Source of the DNA: Streptomyces eurythermus
Lineage (GTDB): Bacteria; Actinomycetota; Actinomycetes; Streptomycetales; Streptomycetaceae
Direction of reading: 5' to 3'
Assembly (NCBI RefSeq): GCF_014649115.1
Contig: NZ_BMSK01000013.1
Coordinates: 1 to 64,000, forward strand
Length of the DNA stretch: 64,000 nt
In this document: one piece after another, positions 18,591 to 26,301 of the stretch
How positions within the stretch are numbered: position 1 is the first letter of the stretch
Layout of the letters: each line of letters opens with the position of its first letter
Made by a program: the position numbers and the translations under genes
Notes under the pieces: generated by a model
What the model saw: the letters and a program-made list of their open reading frames with translations, nothing else
Database searches by the model: none
Told to the model about the DNA's origin: nothing

Positions 18591-19040
18591 TCAGCTGCCC
18601 TTGCGGCGCAGGGTCCCCCACTCCCGCTCCTGGCGGGTCACCTCGTCCCGGGCCGCCTCGATCACGTTCTCGGCGATCCAGCACAGCGGCTCGACGTCGG
18701 CCACGAGCGGCTCGTTGTCGGGGCCCCGGCCGGTCTCCCGGCCTCTGAGGACCCAGGGCCGCACACCGGGCCCCTTGTCGTGCGGCAGGTGCGCGTAGTC
18801 GTAGAGCCGACGGGCCACCCACAGCTCGACCGACCGGCCGTTCCACCACTCCTCGACGTCGAGCGGATTGGCGGACAGCCCGGGCATGGGCACGCCGGTC
18901 AGCTCGTCGGTGCTGGACACCTTGTGGAGATCGGTGCCGGGCCCCTTGGACCACCGCACGTACAGGCCCTGGTGGCGTCGCACCAGACCCGCCGCGTCGG
19001 CGAGCGTGGTCACGACCGGCAGGTCGTCCGCTGCGCTCAT
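18591..19040 (-). CDS. DUF6098 family protein
   Basis: 149-residue soluble protein found in Streptomyces, recognised by VVTTLADAAGLVRRHQGLYV, LTGVPMPGLSANPLD and the central GVRPWVLRGRETGRGPDNEP. No catalytic motif, signal peptide or cofactor site is evident. The C-terminus is charged and helical. The function is unknown. It is convergent with the whiB-like gene and divergent from the DUF488 gene. Confidence 0.8.
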   Translation of the reverse strand: MSAADDLPVVTTLADAAGLVRRHQGLYVRWSKGPGTDLHKVSSTDELTGVPMPGLSANPLDVEEWWNGRSVELWVARRLYDYAHLPHDKGPGVRPWVLRGRETGRGPDNEPLVADVEPLCWIAENVIEAARDEVTRQEREWGTLRRKGS

Positions 19041-19405
19041 GGCTTGACCTCCCTGTGCTGCGCGTACGCGACGCGACCGGAGTACCCCGGCCGGGCTCCG
19101 GAAATCGGACGTCGGCGTTCCGCCACGTCCCCGGGGCGCGCCGCCCGAAGCTCGCAGGGGTGGCGGAGCCGGTGCCGGTCCGGCTCTCGCAGGGGGTGCG
19201 GAACCGGTGCCGGTCCGGCTCTCAGGCGCCGTCCGGCTTGCCCGGCGCGTACAGCCAGGTCTGGGACAGCCCCTTCAGCCGCTTGCCCGGGGTCCGCTCG
19301 GCCGGCGTGACGAACTGGGCGGTGGTGCCGCGTCGCCGCCCGGTGGGCGGCGCGGTGCGCAGTACGCTCGCGGCACCGTCCCCGCCCCGGAAGGAGCCCC
19401 GTGCC

Positions 19406-19756
19406 GTGAGCGTGCGCCTGCGCCGGATCTACGAACCGCCCGAGCCCGACGACGGTCTGCGCGTGCTGGTGGACCGGCTGTGGCCGCGGGGCCTCGCCAA
19501 GGACGAGGCGCACGTGGACGAGTGGCCGAAGGGGCTGACGCCGTCGGCGGAGCTGCGCGAGTGGTACCACGCGGGCGAGGGGTCGTACGAGGAGTTCCGC
19601 CGCCGCTACGAGGCGGAGCTGGACGCGCCGGAGGCCGCCGGTCTGCTCGACGGCCTGCGCGCGTCGGCCCGAAAGGGGCACGTGACCCTGCTGACGGCGT
19701 CGAAGCGGCCGGAGGAGAGCCACGCGCGGGTCCTGCTGGAGCTGCTCAAGGGCTGA
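19406..19756 (+). CDS. DUF488 family protein
   Basis: 116-residue protein of the DUF488 family, with RIYEPPEPDDGLRVLVDRLW, PRGL, then PSAELREWYHAGEGSYEEF and HVTLLTASKRPEESHA. The family is widespread and uncharacterised. The GTG at 19406 follows GAAGGAG by nine bases; a GTG at 19401 is out of frame. The gene is monocistronic and ends 27 bases before the convergent dehydrogenase gene. Confidence 0.87.
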   Translation: MSVRLRRIYEPPEPDDGLRVLVDRLWPRGLAKDEAHVDEWPKGLTPSAELREWYHAGEGSYEEFRRRYEAELDAPEAAGLLDGLRASARKGHVTLLTASKRPEESHARVLLELLKG

Positions 19757-19783
19757 CGGGCGGCCCCGGCGCGAGGCCGGGGG

Positions 19784-21457
19784 TCAGCCCGTGTGCCGGG
19801 CCGCGTGCCGGCCCGCCGCCCGGCCTGAGAACAGGCAGCCGCCGAGGAAGGTGCCCTCCAGGGCGTTGTAGCCGTGCACCCCGCCGCCGCCGAACCCGGC
19901 GACCTCGCCCGCCGCGTACAGTCCTTCGACGGGGGCGCCGTCGGTGCCGAGGGCCCGGGAGTCCAGGTCGGTCTGGATGCCGCCGAGGGTCTTGCGGGTC
20001 AGCACGTGCAGCCGGACGCCGATGAGGGGGCCCGCGGCCGGATCGAGGATGCGGTGCGGGGCGGCGACCCGGCCGAGCCGGTCGCCGATGTAGCGGCGGG
20101 CATTGCGGATGCCCTGGACCTGGGCGTCCTTGCTGTAGGGGTTGGCGATCTGCGCGTCCCGGGCCTCGATCTGGCGGCGCACCTCGGCGGCGTCCAGCAG
20201 CCGCTCGCCGGTCAGGCCGTTCATCTTCTCCACCAGCCGTTCCAGGCCGTCCGCGGTGACGAAGTCCTCGCCCTTGTCCAGGAAGGCGCGCACGGGCGCC
20301 GGGGCGCCCTTGCCGAGCAGCCGGTCGCGCAGCACGGCCTTGCGGTCCTTGGCGGTGATGTCGGGGTTCTGCTCGGAGCCGGAGAGCGCGAACTCCTTCT
20401 CGATGATCTTCCGGGTGAGGATGAACCAGGAGTGGTCGTAGCCGGCGATGTCCTCGGTGGTGCGCAGGTACTTCAGGGTGCCGAGCGTGTCGTAGCCGGG
20501 CAGGCAGGGGTCGGGCAGCCGGCGGCCGAGGGCGTCGAGCCAGATGGACGACGGGCCGGGCAGGATGCGGATGCCGTGGCCGGGCCAGATCGGGTCCCAG
20601 TTGCGCAGGCCCTCGGTGTAGTGCCACATGCGGTCGCGGTTGACGAGCCGTACCCCGGCCTCGGCACTGATGTCGAGCATGCGGCCGTCGACGTAGGCCG
20701 GGACGCCGGTGACCATCCGGGCGGGGGGCGTGCCGAGCCGCTCGGGCCAGTACCGGCGGACGATGTCGTGGTCCGCGCCGATGCCGCCGGTGGTCACGAC
20801 GACGGCCTGGGCGGTCAGTTCGAAGTCGCCGGCGCGGTCGCGGCCGGAGGCGACGCCGCGCGGGGAGTCGTCGGGGGTGAGGAGGGTGCCGCGCACCCCG
20901 CGCGCCGTGCCTCCCTCGACGACCAGTTCGTCCACCCGGTGCCGGTGGTGGAAGGTCAGCAGTCCGTCCCGGGCGGCCTGCCGGGCGGAGCGGACGAAGG
21001 GCTCGACCACGCCGGTGCCGGTGCCCCAGGCGATGTGGAAGCGGGGCACGGAGTTGCCGTGCCCGTCGGCCCGCAGGTCGCCGCGCTCGGCCCAGCCGAC
21101 GGTGGGCAGCAGCTCGATGCCGTGCCCGGCGAGCCAGGACCGCTTCTCCCCCGCCGCCCACTCGACGTACGCGCGGGCCCAGCGCACCGCCCAGGAGTCC
21201 TCGTCCGCGAGCCGGTCGAAGCGCGCGCTGCCCTGCCAGTCGCTCCAGGCGAGGCCGAAGGAGTCCTTGATGCCGAGGCGGCGCTGCTCGGGCGAGTCGA
21301 CGAGGAAGAGCCCGCCGAGGGACCAGAACGCCTGGCCGCCGAGATTGGCGGCGTTCTCCTGGTCGACCAGGGCCACCCGGCGGCCCCGGCTGGTGAGTTC
21401 GTGCGCGGCGACGAGCCCGGCGAGGCCCGCTCCGACGACGATGACGTCGGCGTCCAT
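19784..21457 (-). CDS. FAD-binding dehydrogenase, KstD/fumarate-reductase-like
   Basis: 557-residue flavoprotein beginning with the FAD-binding motif DVIVVGAGLAGLVAAHEL and VDQENAANLGGQAFWS, and ending GLYAAGEVAGFGGGGVHGYN, the second FAD contact. It belongs to the succinate dehydrogenase/fumarate reductase flavoprotein and 3-ketosteroid dehydrogenase superfamily, in the branch usually named only FAD-binding dehydrogenase. The substrate is unknown. A TetR-type regulator gene lies 130 bases upstream on the same strand and may control it. Confidence 0.87.
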   Translation of the reverse strand: MDADVIVVGAGLAGLVAAHELTSRGRRVALVDQENAANLGGQAFWSLGGLFLVDSPEQRRLGIKDSFGLAWSDWQGSARFDRLADEDSWAVRWARAYVEWAAGEKRSWLAGHGIELLPTVGWAERGDLRADGHGNSVPRFHIAWGTGTGVVEPFVRSARQAARDGLLTFHHRHRVDELVVEGGTARGVRGTLLTPDDSPRGVASGRDRAGDFELTAQAVVVTTGGIGADHDIVRRYWPERLGTPPARMVTGVPAYVDGRMLDISAEAGVRLVNRDRMWHYTEGLRNWDPIWPGHGIRILPGPSSIWLDALGRRLPDPCLPGYDTLGTLKYLRTTEDIAGYDHSWFILTRKIIEKEFALSGSEQNPDITAKDRKAVLRDRLLGKGAPAPVRAFLDKGEDFVTADGLERLVEKMNGLTGERLLDAAEVRRQIEARDAQIANPYSKDAQVQGIRNARRYIGDRLGRVAAPHRILDPAAGPLIGVRLHVLTRKTLGGIQTDLDSRALGTDGAPVEGLYAAGEVAGFGGGGVHGYNALEGTFLGGCLFSGRAAGRHAARHTG

Positions 21458-21587
21458 GGTGTGTGTCCTTTCCTCGGGGGTGCTCGTCGGGGACCTACTC
21501 GTGGGGGACCTGGGGGCTCTTTCGGCGGGGCTCGGGGGCTGAGGCCGGCGGGCCTCGGGGGTGCTCGTCGGCGGGCTCGTTCCGGGG

Positions 21588-22217
21588 CTACGACGGGACG
21601 CGGCTGCCGTCCGTCAGCAGCGCGGTGAGCAGCCGTGCCAGCCAGACCCGGGCGGCCTCGACGTCCCGGTCCAGCAGCAGCTGGGTGGTGACGCCGTCGT
21701 AGGCGGCGACCACGGCGCGCGCGGCGGCGTCCGCGTCGCCGAGGACCGCGGGCAGCGCGGTGTGCCCCCGGGCCCGGGCGAGCCGGTCGGCGACGGCCGC
21801 GCGGAGCCGGGCCCGGTGGTCGAGCAGGGCGCGGGCGACGGCCGGGTCCCGGGCGGCGTGCACCAGGAAGTCGGTCTTCACCAGCAGCCAGTCCACGTCG
21901 AGCAGCAGCACCTCGGTGACCCGGTCCACGGAGGCGGGCACGTCCAGGTCCGGACCGTCCTGGGCGAGCGCGTCGGCGACCTGGCCGGCGATCAGGTCCG
22001 CGCGCTCCCGGTAGAGGGCGAAGAACAGCTCGTCCAGGGTGGCGAAGTTGGAGTAGAAGGCGCCCCGGCTGAATCCGGCCGCCTCGCAGACCTCCTCGAT
22101 GGTGACCCGCCCGAATCCCTTCGCCGCGAACACGGCGAACGCGGCGTCGAGCAGCCGGGCCCGGGTGTGCGCCCGGCGCCGGGTGACGCGCGCGGGTGAT
22201 GGTTCCGCCGGTTCCAT
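21588..22217 (-). CDS. TetR-family transcriptional repressor
   Basis: 209-residue TetR regulator. The N-terminal helix-turn-helix spans about residues 12-58, including VTIEEVCEAAGFSRGAFYSNF; the rest is a helical ligand-binding and dimer domain. The ATG at 22217 follows GAGAGGACGG. Its promoter contains three overlapping inverted repeats built on GTATCGA and ATGTAT (22234-22270), probably its operators. Targets likely include itself, the dehydrogenase gene downstream, and perhaps the divergent alkB gene. Confidence 0.92.
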   Translation of the reverse strand: MEPAEPSPARVTRRRAHTRARLLDAAFAVFAAKGFGRVTIEEVCEAAGFSRGAFYSNFATLDELFFALYRERADLIAGQVADALAQDGPDLDVPASVDRVTEVLLLDVDWLLVKTDFLVHAARDPAVARALLDHRARLRAAVADRLARARGHTALPAVLGDADAAARAVVAAYDGVTTQLLLDRDVEAARVWLARLLTALLTDGSRVPS

Positions 22218-22233
22218 CCGACCGTCCTCTCGT

Positions 22234-22270
22234 TCGATACGCGAATGTATCGAATACATCCATGTATCGA
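22234..22270. promoter_or_regulatory. Overlapping TetR-type operator palindromes
   Basis: TCGATAC (22234-22240) pairs with GTATCGA (22247-22253); ATGTAT (22245-22250) pairs with ATACAT (22254-22259); ATACAT pairs again with ATGTAT (22262-22267). The cluster lies 17-53 bases upstream of the tetR start in an AT-rich island, and is about 65 bases from the divergent alkB start. Confidence 0.7.
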
Positions 22271-22334
22271 AAGGGCTCGAACGTCGCCGGTGACCGAATG
22301 GAACAGAGTTTCGATTACGGAGTAGGCTGGCCCC

Positions 22335-22964
22335 ATGGCCACGCACCTCCAGGGCTCCCTGTTCGACCAGACCGACGAGCTGCGGCTCGGCCCGTTGGAC
22401 GGGCTGCGCCGGACCGGGCTGGGCGCGGGGGCCTGGATCGACGTCCTGCCGGGCTGGCTGAGCGGGGCCGACGCGCTGTTCGAACGGCTCGCGGCCGAGG
22501 TGCCGTGGCGGGCGGAGCGCCGGAAGATGTACGACAACGTGGTCGCCGTACCCCGGCTGCTGGCCCACTACGGCGAGGGGGACCCGCTCCCCCACCCCGT
22601 GCTGGACGAGGCCCGCGCCACGCTCTCCCGGCACTACGCCGAGGAGCTGGGCGAGCCGTTCACGACCGCCGGGCTGTGCTTCTACCGGGACGGCCGGGAC
22701 AGCGTGGCCTGGCACGGGGACCGCATCGGACGGGGCGCCCGCGAGGACACCATGGTCGCGATCCTCTCCGTCGGCGCGCCCCGCGACCTGCTGCTGCGCC
22801 CGGCGGGCGGTGGCGGCCCGACGGTGCGCCGGCCGCTCGGGCACGGCGACCTGATCGTGATGGGCGGCTCCTGCCAGCGCACCTGGGAGCACTGCGTGCC
22901 CAAGACCGGCCGGGCCGCCGGACCGCGCATCAGCGTCCAGTTCCGGCCGCACGGCGTACGGTGA
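22335..22964 (+). CDS. alkB: Alpha-ketoglutarate-dependent DNA dioxygenase AlkB
   Basis: 209-residue Fe(II)/2-oxoglutarate dioxygenase that removes alkyl lesions from DNA bases by oxidative demethylation. Iron ligands H127 and D129 (AWHGDRIG) and H186 (TWEHCVPK) are all present, and RISVQFRP supplies the arginine that holds 2-oxoglutarate. Length is typical. The gene is divergent from tetR and shares its operator-rich intergenic region; TetR control is possible but not shown. No Ada-type gene is nearby. Confidence 0.92.
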   Translation: MATHLQGSLFDQTDELRLGPLDGLRRTGLGAGAWIDVLPGWLSGADALFERLAAEVPWRAERRKMYDNVVAVPRLLAHYGEGDPLPHPVLDEARATLSRHYAEELGEPFTTAGLCFYRDGRDSVAWHGDRIGRGAREDTMVAILSVGAPRDLLLRPAGGGGPTVRRPLGHGDLIVMGGSCQRTWEHCVPKTGRAAGPRISVQFRPHGVR

Positions 22965-23048
22965 CCGGCCGGTGCCGCCCTTGCGCGGGGAGGCGGCCCG
23001 TCTGATTGGCTGTCCTTCCACCAACGATCACAGGGGCTCGGGGAGAAC

Positions 23049-23801
23049 ATGCGGGCAGAGGTACACCAAGTCGCCGACGGCACTTACCTGGTGCACGGCA
23101 ACAACGTCAACTGGGTGATCCTCAAGGAGGGCGACGCCGTCACCCTCGTGGACACCGGCTATCCGGGGGACCGCCCGGCCCTGCTGGAATCGCTCGCGGA
23201 GGTGGGCGCCTCCCCGGAGGCGGTCGCCGCCGTGCTGATCACTCACGCGCACAACGACCACCTGGGCTCGGCCGAGTACCTGCGCGCGGCCCACGGCACA
23301 CCGGTGTACCTGCACCCGGCCGAAGTGCCGCACGCGCGGCGGGACTTCCTCCAGCAGGCCACCATCGGCGACGTCATACGCAACGCCTGGCGGCCCGGGG
23401 TCGTGCCCTGGGCGGTGCACGTCATCAAGGCCGGCGGCACCGAGCAGCACCCGGTCACCGCGCCCGAGCCGTTCCCGGCGGCCGACGGAGCCCCGCTGGA
23501 CCTGCCCGGCCGCCCCGTGCCCGTGCACACGCCCGGACACACCGACGGCCACTGCGTCTACCACCTGCCCGGAGCGGGCATCGTCATCTCCGGGGACGCG
23601 CTGGTCAGCGGGCACGCCACCTCGCGGATCAAGGGCCCGCAGATCCTGCCCGACTTCTTCCACCATGAACGCGCCCGGGTCGTGGCCTCCCTGGACCTGA
23701 TCGGCGCGCTCGACGGGGACGTCCTGCTGCCGGGCCACGGACCTGTGCACCGGGGCCCGGTGCGCGCGGCGGCCGAGCGGGCCCGGGAACGGGCCTCGTA
23801 G
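23049..23801 (+). CDS. Metallo-beta-lactamase-fold hydrolase
   Basis: 250-residue cytoplasmic MBL-fold enzyme. The metal-binding HxHxDH is THAHNDH (H66, H68, D70, H71); later ligands are seen in HTPGHTDGHCVYH and in GHGPVHRG at the C-terminus. The N-terminal GTYLVHGNNVNWVILKEGD is typical of glyoxalase II-like proteins. The substrate cannot be told; quorum-lactonase, glyoxalase II-like and general thioesterase roles are all possible. The 249 bases after it are a repeat-like non-coding region. Confidence 0.88.
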   Translation: MRAEVHQVADGTYLVHGNNVNWVILKEGDAVTLVDTGYPGDRPALLESLAEVGASPEAVAAVLITHAHNDHLGSAEYLRAAHGTPVYLHPAEVPHARRDFLQQATIGDVIRNAWRPGVVPWAVHVIKAGGTEQHPVTAPEPFPAADGAPLDLPGRPVPVHTPGHTDGHCVYHLPGAGIVISGDALVSGHATSRIKGPQILPDFFHHERARVVASLDLIGALDGDVLLPGHGPVHRGPVRAAAERARERAS

Positions 23802-24050
23802 AACAGCGCGAGCGGACCCCCTGGGAACCCGCGCGAGCGGGCCTCCTGGAAAAGCCGCGCGAGCGGGCGGCCCCGGAACGCCGGCGGGAGCGCGCCCCGG
23901 AGCCCCGGGAGCGCGCCCCTGGAACGCCCCCGGGGTGGGCTTCCGGACGCACCCGGGGCCGGGCTCCCGGCGCACCCGGGACGCGGCCTCCCGCGTCACC
24001 GGCGGCAGCGGCCTCCTGGAACACCCGTGCGGGGCCTTAGGGTTCGTGTC
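23802..24050. other. Non-coding stretch of degenerate GC-rich repeats
   Basis: Short blocks such as GCGCGAGCGG and CCTGGAAC/CCCGGAAC recur about every 20-35 bases with much drift between the metallo-hydrolase stop and the DUF4032 start. The frames crossing it have no codon structure I trust. It looks like a decayed minisatellite, weaker than the 17706-18050 array. The DUF4032 promoter must lie at its 3-prime end. Confidence 0.5.
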
Positions 24051-25286
24051 ATGTCCTTGCAGATCAGCGCCACGAACCCGGAGCACCCCGCGCTCCTGCT
24101 CGCCCTGCCCTGGGACACCCCGCTGGAGGAGTGGCCCGAGGAATACCTCGTGCCGCTCCCGCGCGGCATCTCCCGCCACGTGGTGCGCTACGCGCACGCC
24201 GGTGACGAGGTGATCGCCGTCAAGGAGCTGGCCGAGCGGCCCGCGGTGCGCGAGTACGGGCTGCTGCGCGACCTGGACCGGCTCGGCATCCCGGCCGTCG
24301 ACGCGCTCGCCGTGGTCACCGGCCGCACCGACCGCTCGGGCGCCCCGCTGGAGCCGGTCCTGATCACCCGGCATCTGCGCGGCTCGATGCCGTACCGGTC
24401 GATGTTCGAGACGACCATGCGCCCGGCGACCATGCACCGGCTGATGGACGCCCTCGCCGTGCTGCTGGTCCGCCTCCACCTGGCCGGGTTCGCCTGGGGC
24501 GACTGTTCGCTGTCCAACACCCTGTTCCGGCGCGACGCGGGCGCCTACGCGGCCTATCTGGTCGACGCCGAGACCGGCGAGCTGCACCCGCGGCTCAGCC
24601 CCGGGCAGCGGGACTACGACCTGGACCTCGCCCGCGTGAACATCAGCGGCGAGCTGCTGGACCTGGAGGCGTCCGGCGCGCTGCACCCGTCGGTGGACCC
24701 GGTGGAGTTCGGCCACGAGATCTGCACCCGCTACCAGGGGCTGTGGCGGGAGCTGACCCGCACCTCGGTGTACCCGGCGGGCAAGTACCACTACATCGAG
24801 CGCCGGATCCGCCGGCTGAACGACCTCGGTTTCGACGTGGCCGAGATGCAGATCGAGCACTCCTCCAACGGCGACACGGTCACCTTCGTGCCGAAGGTCG
24901 TGGACGCCGGCCACCACCAGCGGCAGCTGCTGCGGCTGACCGGCCTGGACACCGAGGAGAACCAGGCGCGGCGGCTGCTGAGCGACCTGGAGAGCTGGAT
25001 GGCCACCCAGGACGACTACGCCCCGGACGATCCCCTCGCGGCCCGCCCGGAAGTACTGGCCCACCGCTGGGTCCGCGATGTGTTCCGGCCCACCGTGCGC
25101 GCCGTGCCCCCGGAGCTGCGCGGCACGATGGACCCCGCGGAGATCTACCACCAGCTGCTCGAACACCGCTGGTACCTGTCCGAGCGCGCCCAGCACGACA
25201 TCGGGCTGGACACCGCCGTGAAGGACTACATCGAGAACGTCCTGCCCCGGGCCCGCGCCACGCTGGAGCCGGCCGAGCCCGAGTAG
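24051..25286 (+). CDS. DUF4032 domain protein (kinase-like fold N-terminal region)
   Basis: 411-residue cytoplasmic protein. The first about 200 residues look like a protein-kinase/LPS-kinase-like lobe: EVIAVKELAERPAVREYGLL carries a candidate ATP lysine and GFAWGDCSLSNTLFR resembles a catalytic loop with Asp and Asn, followed by YLVDAETGEL as metal-binding Asp. The C-terminal half is the DUF4032 domain (HWRVRD-like block LAHRWVRDVFRPTV). Widespread in actinobacteria, function unknown. The stop lies one base from the convergent universal stress gene's stop. Confidence 0.83.
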   Translation: MSLQISATNPEHPALLLALPWDTPLEEWPEEYLVPLPRGISRHVVRYAHAGDEVIAVKELAERPAVREYGLLRDLDRLGIPAVDALAVVTGRTDRSGAPLEPVLITRHLRGSMPYRSMFETTMRPATMHRLMDALAVLLVRLHLAGFAWGDCSLSNTLFRRDAGAYAAYLVDAETGELHPRLSPGQRDYDLDLARVNISGELLDLEASGALHPSVDPVEFGHEICTRYQGLWRELTRTSVYPAGKYHYIERRIRRLNDLGFDVAEMQIEHSSNGDTVTFVPKVVDAGHHQRQLLRLTGLDTEENQARRLLSDLESWMATQDDYAPDDPLAARPEVLAHRWVRDVFRPTVRAVPPELRGTMDPAEIYHQLLEHRWYLSERAQHDIGLDTAVKDYIENVLPRARATLEPAEPE

Positions 25287-25287
25287 G

Positions 25288-26154
25288 TCAGTCGTGCGGG
25301 ACGACGGCCACCGGGCAGCCGGCGTGGTGCAGCACCCCGTGCGCCACCGAGCCGATCCGGGCGCCGACGGCCGTACGGCGCGCCCGGCGGCCGACGACCA
25401 TCAGCTGGGCCCGCTCCGCCGCCGCCAGCAGCACCTGCCCGGCGCTGCCCATCTCGACGTGCTCGGCGACGGGCACCTCGGGGAACCGCTCCCGCCAGGG
25501 CCGCACGGCGTCGGCCAGCGCCTGCTTCTCGTACGGTTCGAGCCCGCCCGCCTCGTCCAGCAGCCGCAGCGAACCCGGGCTGTAGGCGAAGACCGGCGGC
25601 AGGGTCCAGGCCCGGACGACCCGCACGGCGGCGCCCCGGGCCGCCGCCGCCTCGAACGCGAACCGCAGCGCCGCCGCGCTGTCCTCGGGGCCGCCCTGCT
25701 GGCCGACCACCACGTCCCGGCCGGCCGCCTCCGCCGCCGGTTCGTCCCCGGCCCGCACCAGCACCACGGGCCGGGCGGCCTCGGCGATCACCTGCTGACC
25801 CACCGAGCCGAGCAGGAACCCGACGACGGGCCCGTGCCCGCGCGAGCCGAGCACCAGCATCTCGGCCCCGGCCGCGGCCCCGGCCAGTGCGTCCGCGGCC
25901 CCGCCCTCCACCACGTCGGTGGTCACCGCGAGCCCCGGGTGCCGCTCCGCGACGGAGCGCACGGCGTCCTCCACGCCCTGCGCGACCCACCCGTGCTGGG
26001 TGTCCCGGTCGGCCGCGGCCAGCGCCTCGGCGTACCGCCAGGCGTGCACCACGCGCAGCGGCAGGCCCCGGCGCACGGCCTCCCTGGCCGCCCAGTCCAG
26101 TGCGGCCAGACTCTCCTGTGTACCGTCCACCCCTGCCGTGATCGGGCGTGTCAT
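25288..26154 (-). CDS. Universal stress protein, tandem UspA domains
   Basis: 288-residue protein with two UspA domains, about residues 1-140 and 150-288. Each ends in the ATP-binding loop: MLVLGSRGHGPVVGFLLGSV in the first, and MVVGRRARRTAVGARIGSVA in the second, which departs from the GxxG consensus. The ATG at 26154 has GAGGAGG seven bases upstream. USPs respond to dormancy, redox and energy stress. It is divergent from the receiver/TrxR-like cassette and shares its promoter region, which suggests joint stress control. Confidence 0.93.
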   Translation of the reverse strand: MTRPITAGVDGTQESLAALDWAAREAVRRGLPLRVVHAWRYAEALAAADRDTQHGWVAQGVEDAVRSVAERHPGLAVTTDVVEGGAADALAGAAAGAEMLVLGSRGHGPVVGFLLGSVGQQVIAEAARPVVLVRAGDEPAAEAAGRDVVVGQQGGPEDSAAALRFAFEAAAARGAAVRVVRAWTLPPVFAYSPGSLRLLDEAGGLEPYEKQALADAVRPWRERFPEVPVAEHVEMGSAGQVLLAAAERAQLMVVGRRARRTAVGARIGSVAHGVLHHAGCPVAVVPHD

Positions 26155-26301
26155 CCGTGGGCCTCCTCGTCGTCCCGCGCGCACGAGCCTGTCGTCGTGT
26201 GCTCATGATCATGGTGCCCGCTCCCGGCCCCGGTCACCGGAGCGGCCCGGGGCGATCGAACATACGATGGCCTGGTACCGGTGACATGGGTGGGGAGTCG
26301 T
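26155..26301. promoter_or_regulatory. Divergent promoter region of the stress protein and the receiver/TrxR-like cassette
   Basis: Contains the perfect palindromes CATGATCATG (26204-26213) and CCGGTCACCGG (26230-26240) and a -10-like TACGAT (26263-26268) at the right distance for the plus-strand cassette starting at 26302. The palindromes are candidate operators; no known factor's box is recognised. Confidence 0.4.
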
